A DNA stretch of 64,000 nucleotides, from positions 51,656-115,655 of the forward strand of contig CAZAQV010000021.1 in NCBI GenBank assembly GCA_964487255.1, in the 5' to 3' direction. Under the pieces are notes generated by a model. It did no database searches. It saw only the letters and a list, made by a program, of their open reading frames with translations, and had not been told where the DNA came from. The stretch comes from CAZAQV01 sp964487255 (GTDB taxonomy: Bacteria > Myxococcota_A > Polyangia > Polyangiales > CAZAQV01). Positions 17,912 through 26,631 of the stretch are shown piece by piece. Each line of letters begins with the position of its first letter. Positions within the stretch are counted from its first letter, which is position 1. The position numbers and the translations under genes were made by a program.

Positions 17912-19938
17912 TGCTGCTGCTCCTCCGTGTCACCAACGGAGGCGCGTAGCTTTGAAATTGCAACATCTATCGCGTCACAGACGAGGTCGTAGTCCTCAAC
18001 GTCACCACGCTCTTCGAGCATCTTGAGTATCTCCGCACTGCCGCACTCTCCCAACAGCTCGACAGCAATTCGTCGCACATCCCAAGCTGGGTGGTCCAAT
18101 GCATCTACCAGGTGCGAAATGAGGTTTTCGGCTTTGGCGTCTTGGAGCCCCATCAGCGCTGTGCGCACGACATCGCCGTCTTCGTGACCGAGATGCGACT
18201 CGTAAATTTCAAGCGAGCGCGAGTCACCGAATGCGCGAAGGCCCGCGAGCGCCGAAACCACTACGGCGGGGTCCTCATCTTCGGCCAGCGACCGAAGAAT
18301 TTCGAAGCCGAGTTCAACACCAACCTCCGCTACGCCGCGGGCAACGGCTGCGCGAATCGTGGGGTCGGCGTGGTCTATGTGACGCCGCAGGGCATCCAGC
18401 CCAGTCGGTTGTCCCTGTTGGTCCCGCAATTTGCCGAGCACGGCGACGGCCTCCTCGCGAACACCGGCATCCTCATCGGACAGCGCCATCTCGACCAGCG
18501 GCAAGGTGTCGTCCGTCCGCACGAGAGCAAGGGACGTCACAGCAGCTCGTCGGACCGTCGCGTCCTGCGAACTGAGCGAAGCGCGAAGTCGTTCGACGAT
18601 GTCGTCAACAGATACGCGAGCCATCACTTGCGTCAATGCCTCACCGGCAAGCCCATCAAGCTTGACGGGCCGGAGGGACTGACGAACTGCCATGGGGTCG
18701 CTCTCCGATAAAACATCGAGCACCTGCGCACACTCAAAGGCAAGCTCCGATGGTCCGCGTTCGGCGGCCGCCGCTAGCAATGGAGCGTCCGCGGGTTCTC
18801 CCCAGTGGAGCAGAACACGACAGCCCGCAAGCCGAAGCTTTGTATCATCTGCGCTCAGCGCATCCCGGGCGGCACTGTGCAGTCGGGCCGCGCCTTTCTT
18901 TGGCACTTTTTGGGCCACGCCCACATCAGCCGCAAGCTCCATGCCCGAAGCGCGATACTCTGTTTCACTGTCGTCCAACGCACCGACAAACACCGCAAAA
19001 GCTTCTTTCCACTCGCGCAGAGAAAGCAAGTCACGCACCCCCAGACGGTCGGCCGCGTGAAGTTTCATCACATTCGGCAGCACATCAACGTCCCGAGCCA
19101 TGACCAGGATCGACACAATCGCCCTGTTGGGAAGGTCTTCTTCGCGGGAACAAAGGCCGCGTAGACGCTCAAGCGCGGCAGCACTGAGGTTTTGACACGC
19201 CTTCGTGATGGAGGCCTCGGCACCGCGAACCTCGACCAGAGCGGAAGCGGCGGCGCGAACGACGGCGTCAGGGACATCGCGTTCGAGAAATGAAGCGATG
19301 AGTTCGACCGCCTCCCCGTCCGCCGTGCGCCCCAAGGCACGCAAAGCCGCGGCGCGCAGCACAGAGACTTCGAGCAACGGCTCGACGAGCTCGCGAGGAA
19401 TAACCGCACGTAGCTGCTCCAACCCGTGCAGGGCAGCAATGCGCATGAAATCGTCATCGCTTGAGAGAAGTTTGGTGAGGACCTCGATGGCACGCGCACC
19501 GCCGATCATGGTCACGCCATCGAGCGCGGCAGCGCTGACGTGGGGATCTTCGTCATCGAGTGCGTTGATGAGGATCGGCAGAGCACCCCGCACACGTGAT
19601 TCACCGAGCGCCAAGATGACGAACTTTCGCACGGACGGTGGCACATCCGAGAGTGCTTGCTCGAGCCGAGTCGGGTCCTCCCGTCCCAACATCGACAGTA
19701 GTTGAAGCCCCGCATTGCGGAGCCCAACATTGTCACCTTGGGACACGGTCGAAAGAAGACGCTCAAACGGAATCTCGTCGAGCACAGAGGCTCCCACTCG
19801 CACAGCCTCCTTCCGAACTCGCCAGTCGACGTCACCGAGGAAGTCAAAGTACCTTGTTAAGGCCTGCTCGGAACGATCCTCCAGCAGTTCAGAGACGGCG
19901 GCACGCCGTGTTTCCACATCCAATTCAGGCTCGTTCAC
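17908..19938 (-). CDS. HEAT-repeat scaffold protein of the chemosensory operon
   Basis: 676 residues made almost entirely of HEAT/PBS-lyase-like helical repeats, each about 30 residues with a recurrent pattern such as LxxALSDxxxxVRxxAVxxLxxLG. Clear units include EDPHVSAAALDGVTMIG, QDATVRRAAVTSLALV, EDAGVREEAVAVLGKL, ADPTIRAAVARGVAEVG and PAWDVRRIAVELLGECG. There is no signal peptide or catalytic motif, so a cytoplasmic protein-protein interaction scaffold is likely. HEAT proteins occur in some Myxococcus chemosensory clusters (the Che7-type Cpc7). It lies between cheW and cheR with 4-bp overlaps at both ends, so it is made stoichiometrically with the pathway. Confidence 0.9.
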   Translation of the reverse strand: MNEPELDVETRRAAVSELLEDRSEQALTRYFDFLGDVDWRVRKEAVRVGASVLDEIPFERLLSTVSQGDNVGLRNAGLQLLSMLGREDPTRLEQALSDVPPSVRKFVILALGESRVRGALPILINALDDEDPHVSAAALDGVTMIGGARAIEVLTKLLSSDDDFMRIAALHGLEQLRAVIPRELVEPLLEVSVLRAAALRALGRTADGEAVELIASFLERDVPDAVVRAAASALVEVRGAEASITKACQNLSAAALERLRGLCSREEDLPNRAIVSILVMARDVDVLPNVMKLHAADRLGVRDLLSLREWKEAFAVFVGALDDSETEYRASGMELAADVGVAQKVPKKGAARLHSAARDALSADDTKLRLAGCRVLLHWGEPADAPLLAAAAERGPSELAFECAQVLDVLSESDPMAVRQSLRPVKLDGLAGEALTQVMARVSVDDIVERLRASLSSQDATVRRAAVTSLALVRTDDTLPLVEMALSDEDAGVREEAVAVLGKLRDQQGQPTGLDALRRHIDHADPTIRAAVARGVAEVGVELGFEILRSLAEDEDPAVVVSALAGLRAFGDSRSLEIYESHLGHEDGDVVRTALMGLQDAKAENLISHLVDALDHPAWDVRRIAVELLGECGSAEILKMLEERGDVEDYDLVCDAIDVAISKLRASVGDTEEQQQ

Positions 19939-20438
19939 GATCTCTCCCGGTCTGTCGATGGACTGAGTCGCCGCATCTTCGGCGTGCCTACATGTTGGCG
20001 AATCAACCTGTCCAAATCTACCAATAATACCAGGTCACCCTCAACTCGTGTCACGCCAATGATAAGGTCTTGGCCCTGCTTGACGGGATAATTCCCCTCT
20101 TCCCAGTCGGCGGGCGTCGTTGTCACGCCGTCCACCGTATCCACAGCCAACGCGACCAGGCGCCCTGCCCCGCGCCCAACGATCCAGCGCGCAGCGCCGC
20201 CGGCTTGCCAGTGCGTTCCTGCAAATCCTGCACAGGCATCGACGACCGGCACGATTTGACCGCGATAGTCCGCCATACCCAAGACCAGGTCACTGGGTGA
20301 GGCCAGCGCTGATACACGAAGCGGCCGCACTATCTCCTCAACACGTTGAATCTCGACGGCGCAGAAAATTTCTCCGACCGAAAACTTTACCAGGCCCTTC
20401 TCTCCGTACTGACGCCTTCTCATGCGATGCCTTCCCAT
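19935..20438 (-). CDS. CheW-like coupling protein (second of the operon)
   Basis: 167 residues, single CheW SH3-like domain: LVKFSVGEIFCAVEIQRVEEIVRP, VLGMADYRGQIVPVVDA, LVALAVDTVDGVTTTP and GVTRVEGDLVLLVDLDRL. CheW links receptor tips to CheA kinase. It overlaps the preceding cheW by 19 bp, and a Met at position 6 (MRRRQYGEKG) is an alternative start that would reduce that overlap. Confidence 0.92.
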   Translation of the reverse strand: MGRHRMRRRQYGEKGLVKFSVGEIFCAVEIQRVEEIVRPLRVSALASPSDLVLGMADYRGQIVPVVDACAGFAGTHWQAGGAARWIVGRGAGRLVALAVDTVDGVTTTPADWEEGNYPVKQGQDLIIGVTRVEGDLVLLVDLDRLIRQHVGTPKMRRLSPSTDRERS

Positions 20439-20914
20439 AACGCGGTCGGGTCGATCACCGAGACCACCGCAGTATGATTGTCAGGGTCGGGCCGAGACAG
20501 CCCAACGATATGTGCTGAAACGTCACTATTCCACGACGCGGGCGACTCGATGTCATTTGAGGATAGGTGAATCACCCGCGTCACGCGATCAACAAGCAAC
20601 CCCACAATCTCATCGGGTAGCCGTACCATCACGATGCGGGATGGCTCGACGAGGCGTTCGCCGGAGAGATGATCGGACATATCAAAGATGGTGGTAATCG
20701 TACCTCGGAGCGCAGCAACCCCGACCACACCGCGTGGGGCACGAGGCACCGGTGTCAACACCAAGGTCCGTTGTATCTCTGCAACGGCGTTGAGCGGAAG
20801 CGCATACTCCGAGGTCCCTATCAAGAAGGCCAGGTAGGGCGCGGCGTGAACGGGCCTTCCGTCGCGTGCAATTGGCGCCTCGGTCGCCCGGGTCGGCGAT
20901 AAAGTATCACTCAT
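20420..20914 (-). CDS. CheW-like coupling protein (first of the operon)
   Basis: 164 residues. After a 25-residue variable N-terminus comes one CheW domain: PYLAFLIGTSEYALPLNAVAEIQRT, GVVGVAALRGTITTIFDM, VGLLVDRVTRVIHL and a C-terminal VVSVIDPTALW. The two CheW paralogues are only distantly alike, so they may couple different receptors or form mixed arrays. The start overlaps the cheA stop by 4 bp. Confidence 0.92.
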   Translation of the reverse strand: MSDTLSPTRATEAPIARDGRPVHAAPYLAFLIGTSEYALPLNAVAEIQRTLVLTPVPRAPRGVVGVAALRGTITTIFDMSDHLSGERLVEPSRIVMVRLPDEIVGLLVDRVTRVIHLSSNDIESPASWNSDVSAHIVGLSRPDPDNHTAVVSVIDPTALWEGIA

Positions 20915-23082
20915 GCGGCGCCCACCAGTCGAGGTGGCGGGCGCTGCACAACCTCTTCAACAATACCTGGGGCGTCGAGAACGAGAGCAAGACGGTTGCC
21001 GCCCAGGTCCGTCGCACCCGCGAACCCGCGCACGCTCGACAAACTTCGGCCCAGCGCCTTGATGACAACATCTTGCTGCCCTGTCACTCGATCCACAAGT
21101 AAGCCGACGGCCCGGTTACCCACGCGAACAACAATGGTCGAGTGGCTTCCTCGCTTGTCTGTCTTCGCCGAAGGGATGCCGAAGATCTCTCGCAGCCCTG
21201 CAACGGGAATGGTCGAACCACGGAGCGAGATGACCTGACGTCCATCGACGAGGTGTACGCGATCGGAGGACACCTGCAGAACCTCCTGAACGGCAGTGAG
21301 CGGAATCGTGTACATCTCGGTGCCAAGCTCGAGCACCAAGGAACGGACGATGGCCAACGTAATCGGAAGTGTAATCGTGAACTTGGTTCCGATCCCCACT
21401 TCGCTTTCGACATCGATCACCCCGCCGAGCCGGCCGACGTTGGTCTTTACGACGTCCATGCCAACACCGCGCCCTGACATATCCGTGATACTCGATGCCG
21501 TCGACAGACCGGGCATGAAGATCAAGTTGCGCAGCTCGTTCTCGTCCATCGCTTCGACGATGGCCTCAGTCAGCAGCCCTTTGCGCACCGCGGCTCGCCC
21601 CAGGCGGATTGGATTGATTCCCGCTCCGTCGTCCTGAAGTTCGATCAGAACGTGGTTGCCTTTCTGGTAGGCATTAATGGCCACCGTTCCTTCTTCTGAC
21701 TTGCCCGTCATCGTTCGAATCTGTGGTCGCTCAATACCGTGATCGACACAGTTGCGAACAATGTGCATGAAGGGGTCAACGAGCTCTTCAACGATGACTT
21801 TGTCGACCTCGGTGCGACCGCCCGTCACGACGAAACGGACCTTCTTTTCCCGATCACGGGACGCTTGTCGAACGCCGCGCGCAAGTCGATCGAAGAGTTG
21901 CGACAAGGGAACCATTCGCACGCCAAGTATGCCGGTTTGTAACGCTGTCAACTGGCGGCTGAACGCAGCTCCCGTTTGAGCAAACTCAAGTGCAAGGGTT
22001 CGAAGTTCCGGAAAGGCGCGTAGTTTCTCGATCACGTTGTCGAGTGTGGAACGCACCAGCGAGAGTTCACCCAAGTTGTTCATCAGGCCGTCCAGCCGTC
22101 GGATGTCGACACGTACCGTGTGTGCAACGATGTCCGGCTGCACCATCGGCGCGGGACGCCCCGCTACGGTGGCGTCTTTGGCAGGCGGCGGGTTGGTATC
22201 GGGCACATCACCGTCGTCCGCCTCTTCTCGGCTAGGCGCCGCCGGAGCCGAAAGCTCTCGGAGAGAGGGGAGCCGCTCCATGCCTTCGATGGAAGCGCGC
22301 GGCGCAGGTGACAGACTGACCCGGCGCACGTGCGGCACCGGAGCAACGACGGCATCGGACAAGCCCCTCAGATCCATTTCAGCGGTCGTGCTGTACCAGG
22401 CACATAGGATCCGCAGCTGCACGCGATCCGGTGCCTGTTCATCGATCGAAGGCAGGTAGGTGATGATCTCCGCGGTAGAGGATAGCGTGTCGCGCAGTCG
22501 TTCGAGAACGGAGTCGATCTCGTCAAGACGAGGACGTGCTGTGACCCAATACAAGCCGTAACCTTGCTTCACGCAAAACTCAAGACGATGCTCTTCGTAC
22601 TCCGTTAGAACAGCGAGGACAGAAGGCTCAAGGGCGTATACATCAAGCGCACTCGGGCCCGCCGGCGGCGGCGGCGCACCTCCCGGATGAGGCGCTGCCT
22701 GCACCGATTCCGCTGGCCCGGCAGGTTCTTCCTCCGCACTCGAACTCACATCCTCAGAGAACAGCGTCGTCTGAAGGCGTTCGACTCCGTCAAATATCTC
22801 GTCGAGAAGTTCGCGTGTGAGTTCGACGCGTCCCAGCCGTAGGTCGTCGAGCTTATCCTCAAGGGAATGGGCAATTTTTCCAGCTTCAGCGAAGCCAAAC
22901 ATACCCGCCATGCCCTTGAGCGTGTGGACACCGCGAAACAGCTCGTTGATAAGCGCTGCCTCGTTTCCTTCGGACTCATCGTGGTCAAGAAGCAACAGGT
23001 CGCGCGCGAGGGCTTCTACAATCTCGTGGGCTTCGGCTAGGAACTCGTCACGAAAGCTCGACTGATCAAAATCATCCGCCAC
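20911..23082 (-). CDS. cheA: Chemotaxis histidine kinase CheA
   Basis: Central kinase of the chemosensory system, 723 residues. Domains: HPt (~8-105, phospho-His53 in GVHTLKGMAG); a Pro-rich linker and response-regulator-binding-like segment (~130-300); dimerisation helix hairpin (~330-400, LMNNLGELSLVRSTL); HATPase (~400-580) with N-box HIVRNCVDHGIE, DDGAGIN and GRGVGMDVVK; C-terminal CheW-like regulatory domain (~585-720, SLRGSTIPVAGLREIFG). All catalytic motifs are intact. The 3' end overlaps cheW by 4 bp; its start overlaps the upstream cheY by 11 bp. Confidence 0.97.
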   Translation of the reverse strand: MADDFDQSSFRDEFLAEAHEIVEALARDLLLLDHDESEGNEAALINELFRGVHTLKGMAGMFGFAEAGKIAHSLEDKLDDLRLGRVELTRELLDEIFDGVERLQTTLFSEDVSSSAEEEPAGPAESVQAAPHPGGAPPPPAGPSALDVYALEPSVLAVLTEYEEHRLEFCVKQGYGLYWVTARPRLDEIDSVLERLRDTLSSTAEIITYLPSIDEQAPDRVQLRILCAWYSTTAEMDLRGLSDAVVAPVPHVRRVSLSPAPRASIEGMERLPSLRELSAPAAPSREEADDGDVPDTNPPPAKDATVAGRPAPMVQPDIVAHTVRVDIRRLDGLMNNLGELSLVRSTLDNVIEKLRAFPELRTLALEFAQTGAAFSRQLTALQTGILGVRMVPLSQLFDRLARGVRQASRDREKKVRFVVTGGRTEVDKVIVEELVDPFMHIVRNCVDHGIERPQIRTMTGKSEEGTVAINAYQKGNHVLIELQDDGAGINPIRLGRAAVRKGLLTEAIVEAMDENELRNLIFMPGLSTASSITDMSGRGVGMDVVKTNVGRLGGVIDVESEVGIGTKFTITLPITLAIVRSLVLELGTEMYTIPLTAVQEVLQVSSDRVHLVDGRQVISLRGSTIPVAGLREIFGIPSAKTDKRGSHSTIVVRVGNRAVGLLVDRVTGQQDVVIKALGRSLSSVRGFAGATDLGGNRLALVLDAPGIVEEVVQRPPPRLVGAA

Positions 23083-23449
23083 CCGTTACTTCTCCCACCG
23101 TCCGCTTGAGCGCTTCGACGGAGAACGGCTTGGCCAAAAAGCCATTTGCACCGAGCGAAAGCCCTTTCTCTCGGTCTGCTTGTGCTGCTTCGGTTGAAAT
23201 GATGAGCAACGGAGTAACGCGATGGCGCTCGCTGTTGCGCATAAATGAGATGAGTTCGAGGCCGTTGATGTCAGGCATGTTCACGTCAACGATCACGAGG
23301 GAGAAATCGTCGCGGGGGAGAATACGAAGTGCCTCAAAGCCATTGCCTGCCTCGAGCACCTCGGCTCCGTCATCTTCGAGCGCGGCTCGCACAAAAGCGC
23401 GCATTGCGCTGCTGTCTTCGACGATGAGGACGCGAAGGGGCGACGTCAT
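23072..23449 (-). CDS. cheY: CheY-like response regulator, first gene of the chemosensory operon
   Basis: 125-residue stand-alone receiver. Acidic pocket in VLIVEDSSAMR, phospho-Asp55 in LVIVDVNMPD, Ser/Thr switch in IISTEAA and Lys in FLAKPF. Being the first gene it probably marks the operon promoter, in the 105-bp gap before recO. No clear -35/-10 was assigned there. Runs into cheA with an 11-bp overlap. Confidence 0.94.
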   Translation of the reverse strand: MTSPLRVLIVEDSSAMRAFVRAALEDDGAEVLEAGNGFEALRILPRDDFSLVIVDVNMPDINGLELISFMRNSERHRVTPLLIISTEAAQADREKGLSLGANGFLAKPFSVEALKRTVGEVTGGG

Positions 23450-23554
23450 GTTCGAATTGTACCGGAGTTACGTGCCGTTGGGAAAACTCGTGACATCTCG
23501 TAGGACGAATCTTGGCCTTGCAGTGCACGCCGTAGACACAAGAAGCTGTATTTA

Positions 23555-24289
23555 CTAGTGTTTCACGCCCACCCCGCGGTCCATCACCGGCAGATGAGGT
23601 ACCTGATAGCTGACGAGTGCGTCGATCAATCGATCGCTGCGCATGTCGACCAGGGGCTCGGCATAGCGCAGCGCCGCGGAGGCCCAGTGCTCAGAACACG
23701 CCACAACCAACGCGTCTCGGATGTCACCGGAAATGCGGAGCCCCCCTCCCCCTGCAAGTCGTGAGACCACCGAACCGAGGCGTGGATCAAAGTAGGCACT
23801 TTGACCCGGAGGAGCTCTTCTCCCGGAGAGCGCACACACCTCGAGCTCAGGCCGAAACCCTTGCAGCGTCAGCATGCGAACCTTGAAGGCAACGAGCAGT
23901 GCGCGCACATCGACCGCACCGTCATTGAGTCTCTGCAAGAACTCCAACACAAGCGCGTAACTTTCAACGTCGCTCTGTTGCTCCGGCAAGATGCCTCGCG
24001 CAAAGCCAAGCGCGCTTCCCGCCACCGTCATCGCGCTCAAGTTGGAAAGCAAACGCGCAAACGAGCGACTGACACGTGCCTCTGATACATTGGGGAGTCT
24101 GCCGCGCGAGCGACCCAAAGCAACCTCGATTTCGCAAAAGGGTTCGAGCTGTCCCGCAAAGCGCTTCCGGCTCGCGCGGGCTTGGCGCGCGATTGCGGAG
24201 AACTTGCCGCTGTGCTCGCCAAAGAATGTGATGATCAAGTCTGCGTCCCGATACGCCGTGCGTCGCAGGACGAAGGCTCTCTCTTTCAA
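23555..24289 (-). CDS. recO: DNA repair protein RecO
   Basis: Recombination mediator that helps load RecA on gapped DNA (RecFOR). 244 residues: N-terminal OB fold (KERAFVLRRTAYRDADLIITFF, then GKFSAIARQARASRKRFAG), central helices, and a degenerate C-terminal zinc-binding region (VCALSGRRAPPGQSAYFDPRLGSVVS) with the usual Cys largely lost. The TTG start overlaps the TGA of the RodZ-like gene (TTGA), giving translational coupling. Confidence 0.92.
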   Translation of the reverse strand: MKERAFVLRRTAYRDADLIITFFGEHSGKFSAIARQARASRKRFAGQLEPFCEIEVALGRSRGRLPNVSEARVSRSFARLLSNLSAMTVAGSALGFARGILPEQQSDVESYALVLEFLQRLNDGAVDVRALLVAFKVRMLTLQGFRPELEVCALSGRRAPPGQSAYFDPRLGSVVSRLAGGGGLRISGDIRDALVVACSEHWASAALRYAEPLVDMRSDRLIDALVSYQVPHLPVMDRGVGVKH

Positions 24290-24801
24290 GTGGCTGTCCT
24301 TGTTTGCTCTTCACTAGCCTTTCTGCGGAACAACGATTTTGCAGATAGCAAAATCGGTTCCCCGAAAGAGCGCTCATCGCAATCCGTTGGCACCTCATCC
24401 CCCACAGGTTGGGTGGTTGATGAGAGTTCGACCGGTGCGGAGCGGCGACGAGGCTGAAGCACCATCGAGAGCGCAAGTGTAAAGAGAATGAGCAGCACCA
24501 TGACGACCATGGCCGTGCCGAAGCGTGCGCGGGACTCGGTACGCGAAAGCCATGCCGGGGCATGCCCCGTGCCGTTGGCCTTCGGCAGCCCCGCCGCGGG
24601 GAGCGCCGCGGGGTTCAACCCCAAAAATGAGGCGTATGAGCGGAAAAATCCCTTCGCGAACACACCTGCCGTCGAGTTGTTCCAGGTGTTGGACTCCAGG
24701 TCTCGGAGCGCTTGTACAGATATTCGCGTTTCACTCGCGACTTCTTCGAGAGAGTATCCCTGAGCGCGACGCGCTTCTCGCAATGCTGTTCCTGCTGTCA
24801 T
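24286..24801 (-). CDS. RodZ-like helix-turn-helix membrane protein with repeat-encoded C-terminus
   Basis: 171 residues. Residues ~3-65 are a cytoplasmic HTH of the RodZ type (TALREARRAQGYSLEEVASETRIS, then a GVFAKGFFRSYASFLGL turn), and 94-116 form one transmembrane helix (FGTAMVVMVLLILFTLALSM). RodZ links the cytoskeleton to cell-shape machinery. The usual periplasmic domain is missing. Instead residues 142-166 (DERSFGEPILLSAKS...RRKASEEQ) are encoded by the palindromic element at 24304-24378, and the protein ends soon after. It overlaps recO (TTGA) and follows the TPR lipoprotein gene with a 4-bp overlap. Confidence 0.82.
   Translation of the reverse strand: MTAGTALREARRAQGYSLEEVASETRISVQALRDLESNTWNNSTAGVFAKGFFRSYASFLGLNPAALPAAGLPKANGTGHAPAWLSRTESRARFGTAMVVMVLLILFTLALSMVLQPRRRSAPVELSSTTQPVGDEVPTDCDERSFGEPILLSAKSLFRRKASEEQTRTAT
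24304..24378 (-). repeat. Palindromic element inside a coding sequence
   Basis: A 75-bp copy of the palindromic family. On the plus strand it reads CTCTTCACTAG...CTTTC-TG-CGGAAC-AA-CGATTTTGC-agata-GCAAAATCG-GTTCC...GAAAG-AGCGCTCATC, a long imperfect hairpin with a 2-nt AA bulge. On the minus strand it is read in frame as 25 codons of the RodZ-like gene. It aligns with R1 (4357-4431) over the whole flank and loop (GCAGATAGC is identical) although the stem sequence differs. Confidence 0.85.
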
Positions 24802-25583
24802 GAATCACTTTCCTGCGCTCGGCGCTCTAGAAGAATCTGACACTCTTTGCCTTCGACACTCATTGGCGACAGCTCGACGCAGCGCTCAAGATCGTCGACC
24901 GCGCCTTGCCAGTCATCGCGCTCGGCACGAATCTCTCCGCGCAGTCGCCAACTCTGTTGATTGACGGCACCAGAACATTGCTCATCCGCTGTGAGTGCCT
25001 GTGTTGCCGCAAGCTCAGCCTTCTCAAGCTGCCTTAGTTTTCGGTACGTCTTCGCAAGCCAAAAATATCCAAAGCAAAATCGTTCCTGCGTGCGAACGCC
25101 CTGAAGCAACGCCTCCTCAGCCTCTGCAAAGCGCTCCTGCTGAAAGAGGGCCACTCCGAGATTGCCCCACGGTAGCCACGGGGAGTGATTCATCGGATCC
25201 GACGCGCTCGCACGAAACTCCGCTTCAGCTTCCTGCCAACGCTTCTGCTCCATAAACAAACCGCCGAGCATATTGCGTCCCTCAAGATGCGCGCTGGTCA
25301 GGTCTTTTCGCTCAGACGTGATGCGGATGCCCTCTCGCAAGTGCTCTTCGGCCTTCGCAAAGTTCTTTCGCTGCAGGTAGATGTGACCAAGAAGGTAATG
25401 TGCTTCGTAGTTTGCGGGATCGAGCTCGAGCGCGTTATTGGCATGCTGAAGGGCGCCTGGAATGTTTCCCTCTTTTTGTAGCTCTCGTGCGAGGTCGTGC
25501 TGCTTGCGTGAGTGCTCAGTGTCCTCTGGCGATGTGCTGCCGCACGCTGCGAAGAGCAGCGCCACGAAAGGAGCGAACTTCAC
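24798..25583 (-). CDS. TPR-repeat lipoprotein
   Basis: 261 residues from a GTG at 25583: MKFAPFVALLFAAC is a lipoprotein signal with lipobox FAAC. About six TPR units follow, e.g. HDLARELQKEGNIPGALQHA, YEAHYLLGHIYLQRKNFAKA, NLGVALFQQERFAEAEEALL and FGYFWLAKTYRKLRQLEKAE. The repeat layout resembles PilF/PilW-type pilotins or NlpI-like scaffolds but is not diagnostic. The frame is open further upstream, but there it lies antisense inside oppF and has no protein-like composition, so those starts were rejected. It overlaps the RodZ-like gene by 4 bp. Confidence 0.83.
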   Translation of the reverse strand: MKFAPFVALLFAACGSTSPEDTEHSRKQHDLARELQKEGNIPGALQHANNALELDPANYEAHYLLGHIYLQRKNFAKAEEHLREGIRITSERKDLTSAHLEGRNMLGGLFMEQKRWQEAEAEFRASASDPMNHSPWLPWGNLGVALFQQERFAEAEEALLQGVRTQERFCFGYFWLAKTYRKLRQLEKAELAATQALTADEQCSGAVNQQSWRLRGEIRAERDDWQGAVDDLERCVELSPMSVEGKECQILLERRAQESDS

Positions 25584-25632
25584 GGTGGGAAAACGCACGG
25601 AAGCAGTGCTTACTGCATCCTGCTTCGAACGT

Positions 25633-26631
25633 CTAGGCTGGTGCTTCGGCGAGATGGCAACTGACCTGGTGTTCAGCTTCGCCGAGGTCGCGCAGCTGAG
25701 GGGCTTCCTGGTCGCAGAGGCCCTTTTTCGCAATGGGACAACGGGGGTGGAAGGTGCATCCTGTCGGTGGATCGAGCGGATTGGGCACGTCGCCTTGGAG
25801 CAAGACGCGTTTTTTCTCGTGCTTGGGGTCAGGCTCAGGCACGGCGCTGAGCAGCGCTTTGGTATACGGATGCAGGGGGGTGGCATAGAGATCCGACGCC
25901 TTGGCGATTTCGACGACTTTGCCCAAGTACATCACCGCGACGCGATCGCTCACGTAGCGAACCACGCTCAGGTCATGCGCGATGAAGAGGTATGACAACC
26001 CCATCTCCTCTTGCAGATCGCGCATCAAGTTAACGATTTGCGCTTGAATCGAAACATCAAGGGCCGAGATCGGTTCGTCCGCCACGATGAACTTAGGCTC
26101 GACGGCGAGCGCGCGTGCGATGCCAACACGCTGGCGCTGGCCACCCGAAAACTCGTGCGGGTAACGCGTCATCTGGTCGGGTCGGAGCCCGACCTTCTTG
26201 AGCAAGCCAGCAACGCGGTCCTGTTCCTCCGACTTGCCCTTGAGCAAGCCGTGAATATGCATCGCCTCGACCAAGGTTTGTCGAACCGTCATGCGCGGGT
26301 TGAGCGAGCTATAAGGGTCCTGAAAAATGATCTGCATGCGGCGACGCCGGGGCCGCATTGCCGCGTTAGTCAAGTCTGTGATGTCCTGGTCTTCGAAGTG
26401 AATCGAACCCGCCGTCGGCTCGAGCAAGCGGAGCACGACGCGACCGAAGGTGCTCTTGCCGCAACCGGACTCGCCCACCAAGCCGAGGGTTTCACCCTCG
26501 TTGACCTGAACACTCACGCCGTCCACGGCGCGAACGATTTGGTTCTTCCGAGACAGAAGCCCTGTCTTCGAGACGAAGTACTTCTTCAGATTCTTGGTTT
26601 CGAGGAGCGTTCTTCCTTCTTCAGTTGCCAT
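25633..26631 (-). CDS. Oligopeptide/dipeptide ABC transporter ATPase, OppF/DppF type
   Basis: 332 residues from ATG 26631 (preceded by GGGGGAG). Walker A GESGCGKST, Q-loop FQDPYSSLNPRMTV, signature FSGGQRQRVGIARAL, Walker B FIVADEPISALD, H-loop AHDLSVV. The C-terminal oligopeptide extension (LLQGDVPNPLDPPTGCTFHPRCPIA...C) carries the Cys residues that can bind an iron-sulfur cluster in this family. It starts 11 bp inside the oppD 3' end. The permease and binding-protein genes are not in the window. Confidence 0.93.
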   Translation of the reverse strand: MATEEGRTLLETKNLKKYFVSKTGLLSRKNQIVRAVDGVSVQVNEGETLGLVGESGCGKSTFGRVVLRLLEPTAGSIHFEDQDITDLTNAAMRPRRRRMQIIFQDPYSSLNPRMTVRQTLVEAMHIHGLLKGKSEEQDRVAGLLKKVGLRPDQMTRYPHEFSGGQRQRVGIARALAVEPKFIVADEPISALDVSIQAQIVNLMRDLQEEMGLSYLFIAHDLSVVRYVSDRVAVMYLGKVVEIAKASDLYATPLHPYTKALLSAVPEPDPKHEKKRVLLQGDVPNPLDPPTGCTFHPRCPIAKKGLCDQEAPQLRDLGEAEHQVSCHLAEAPA

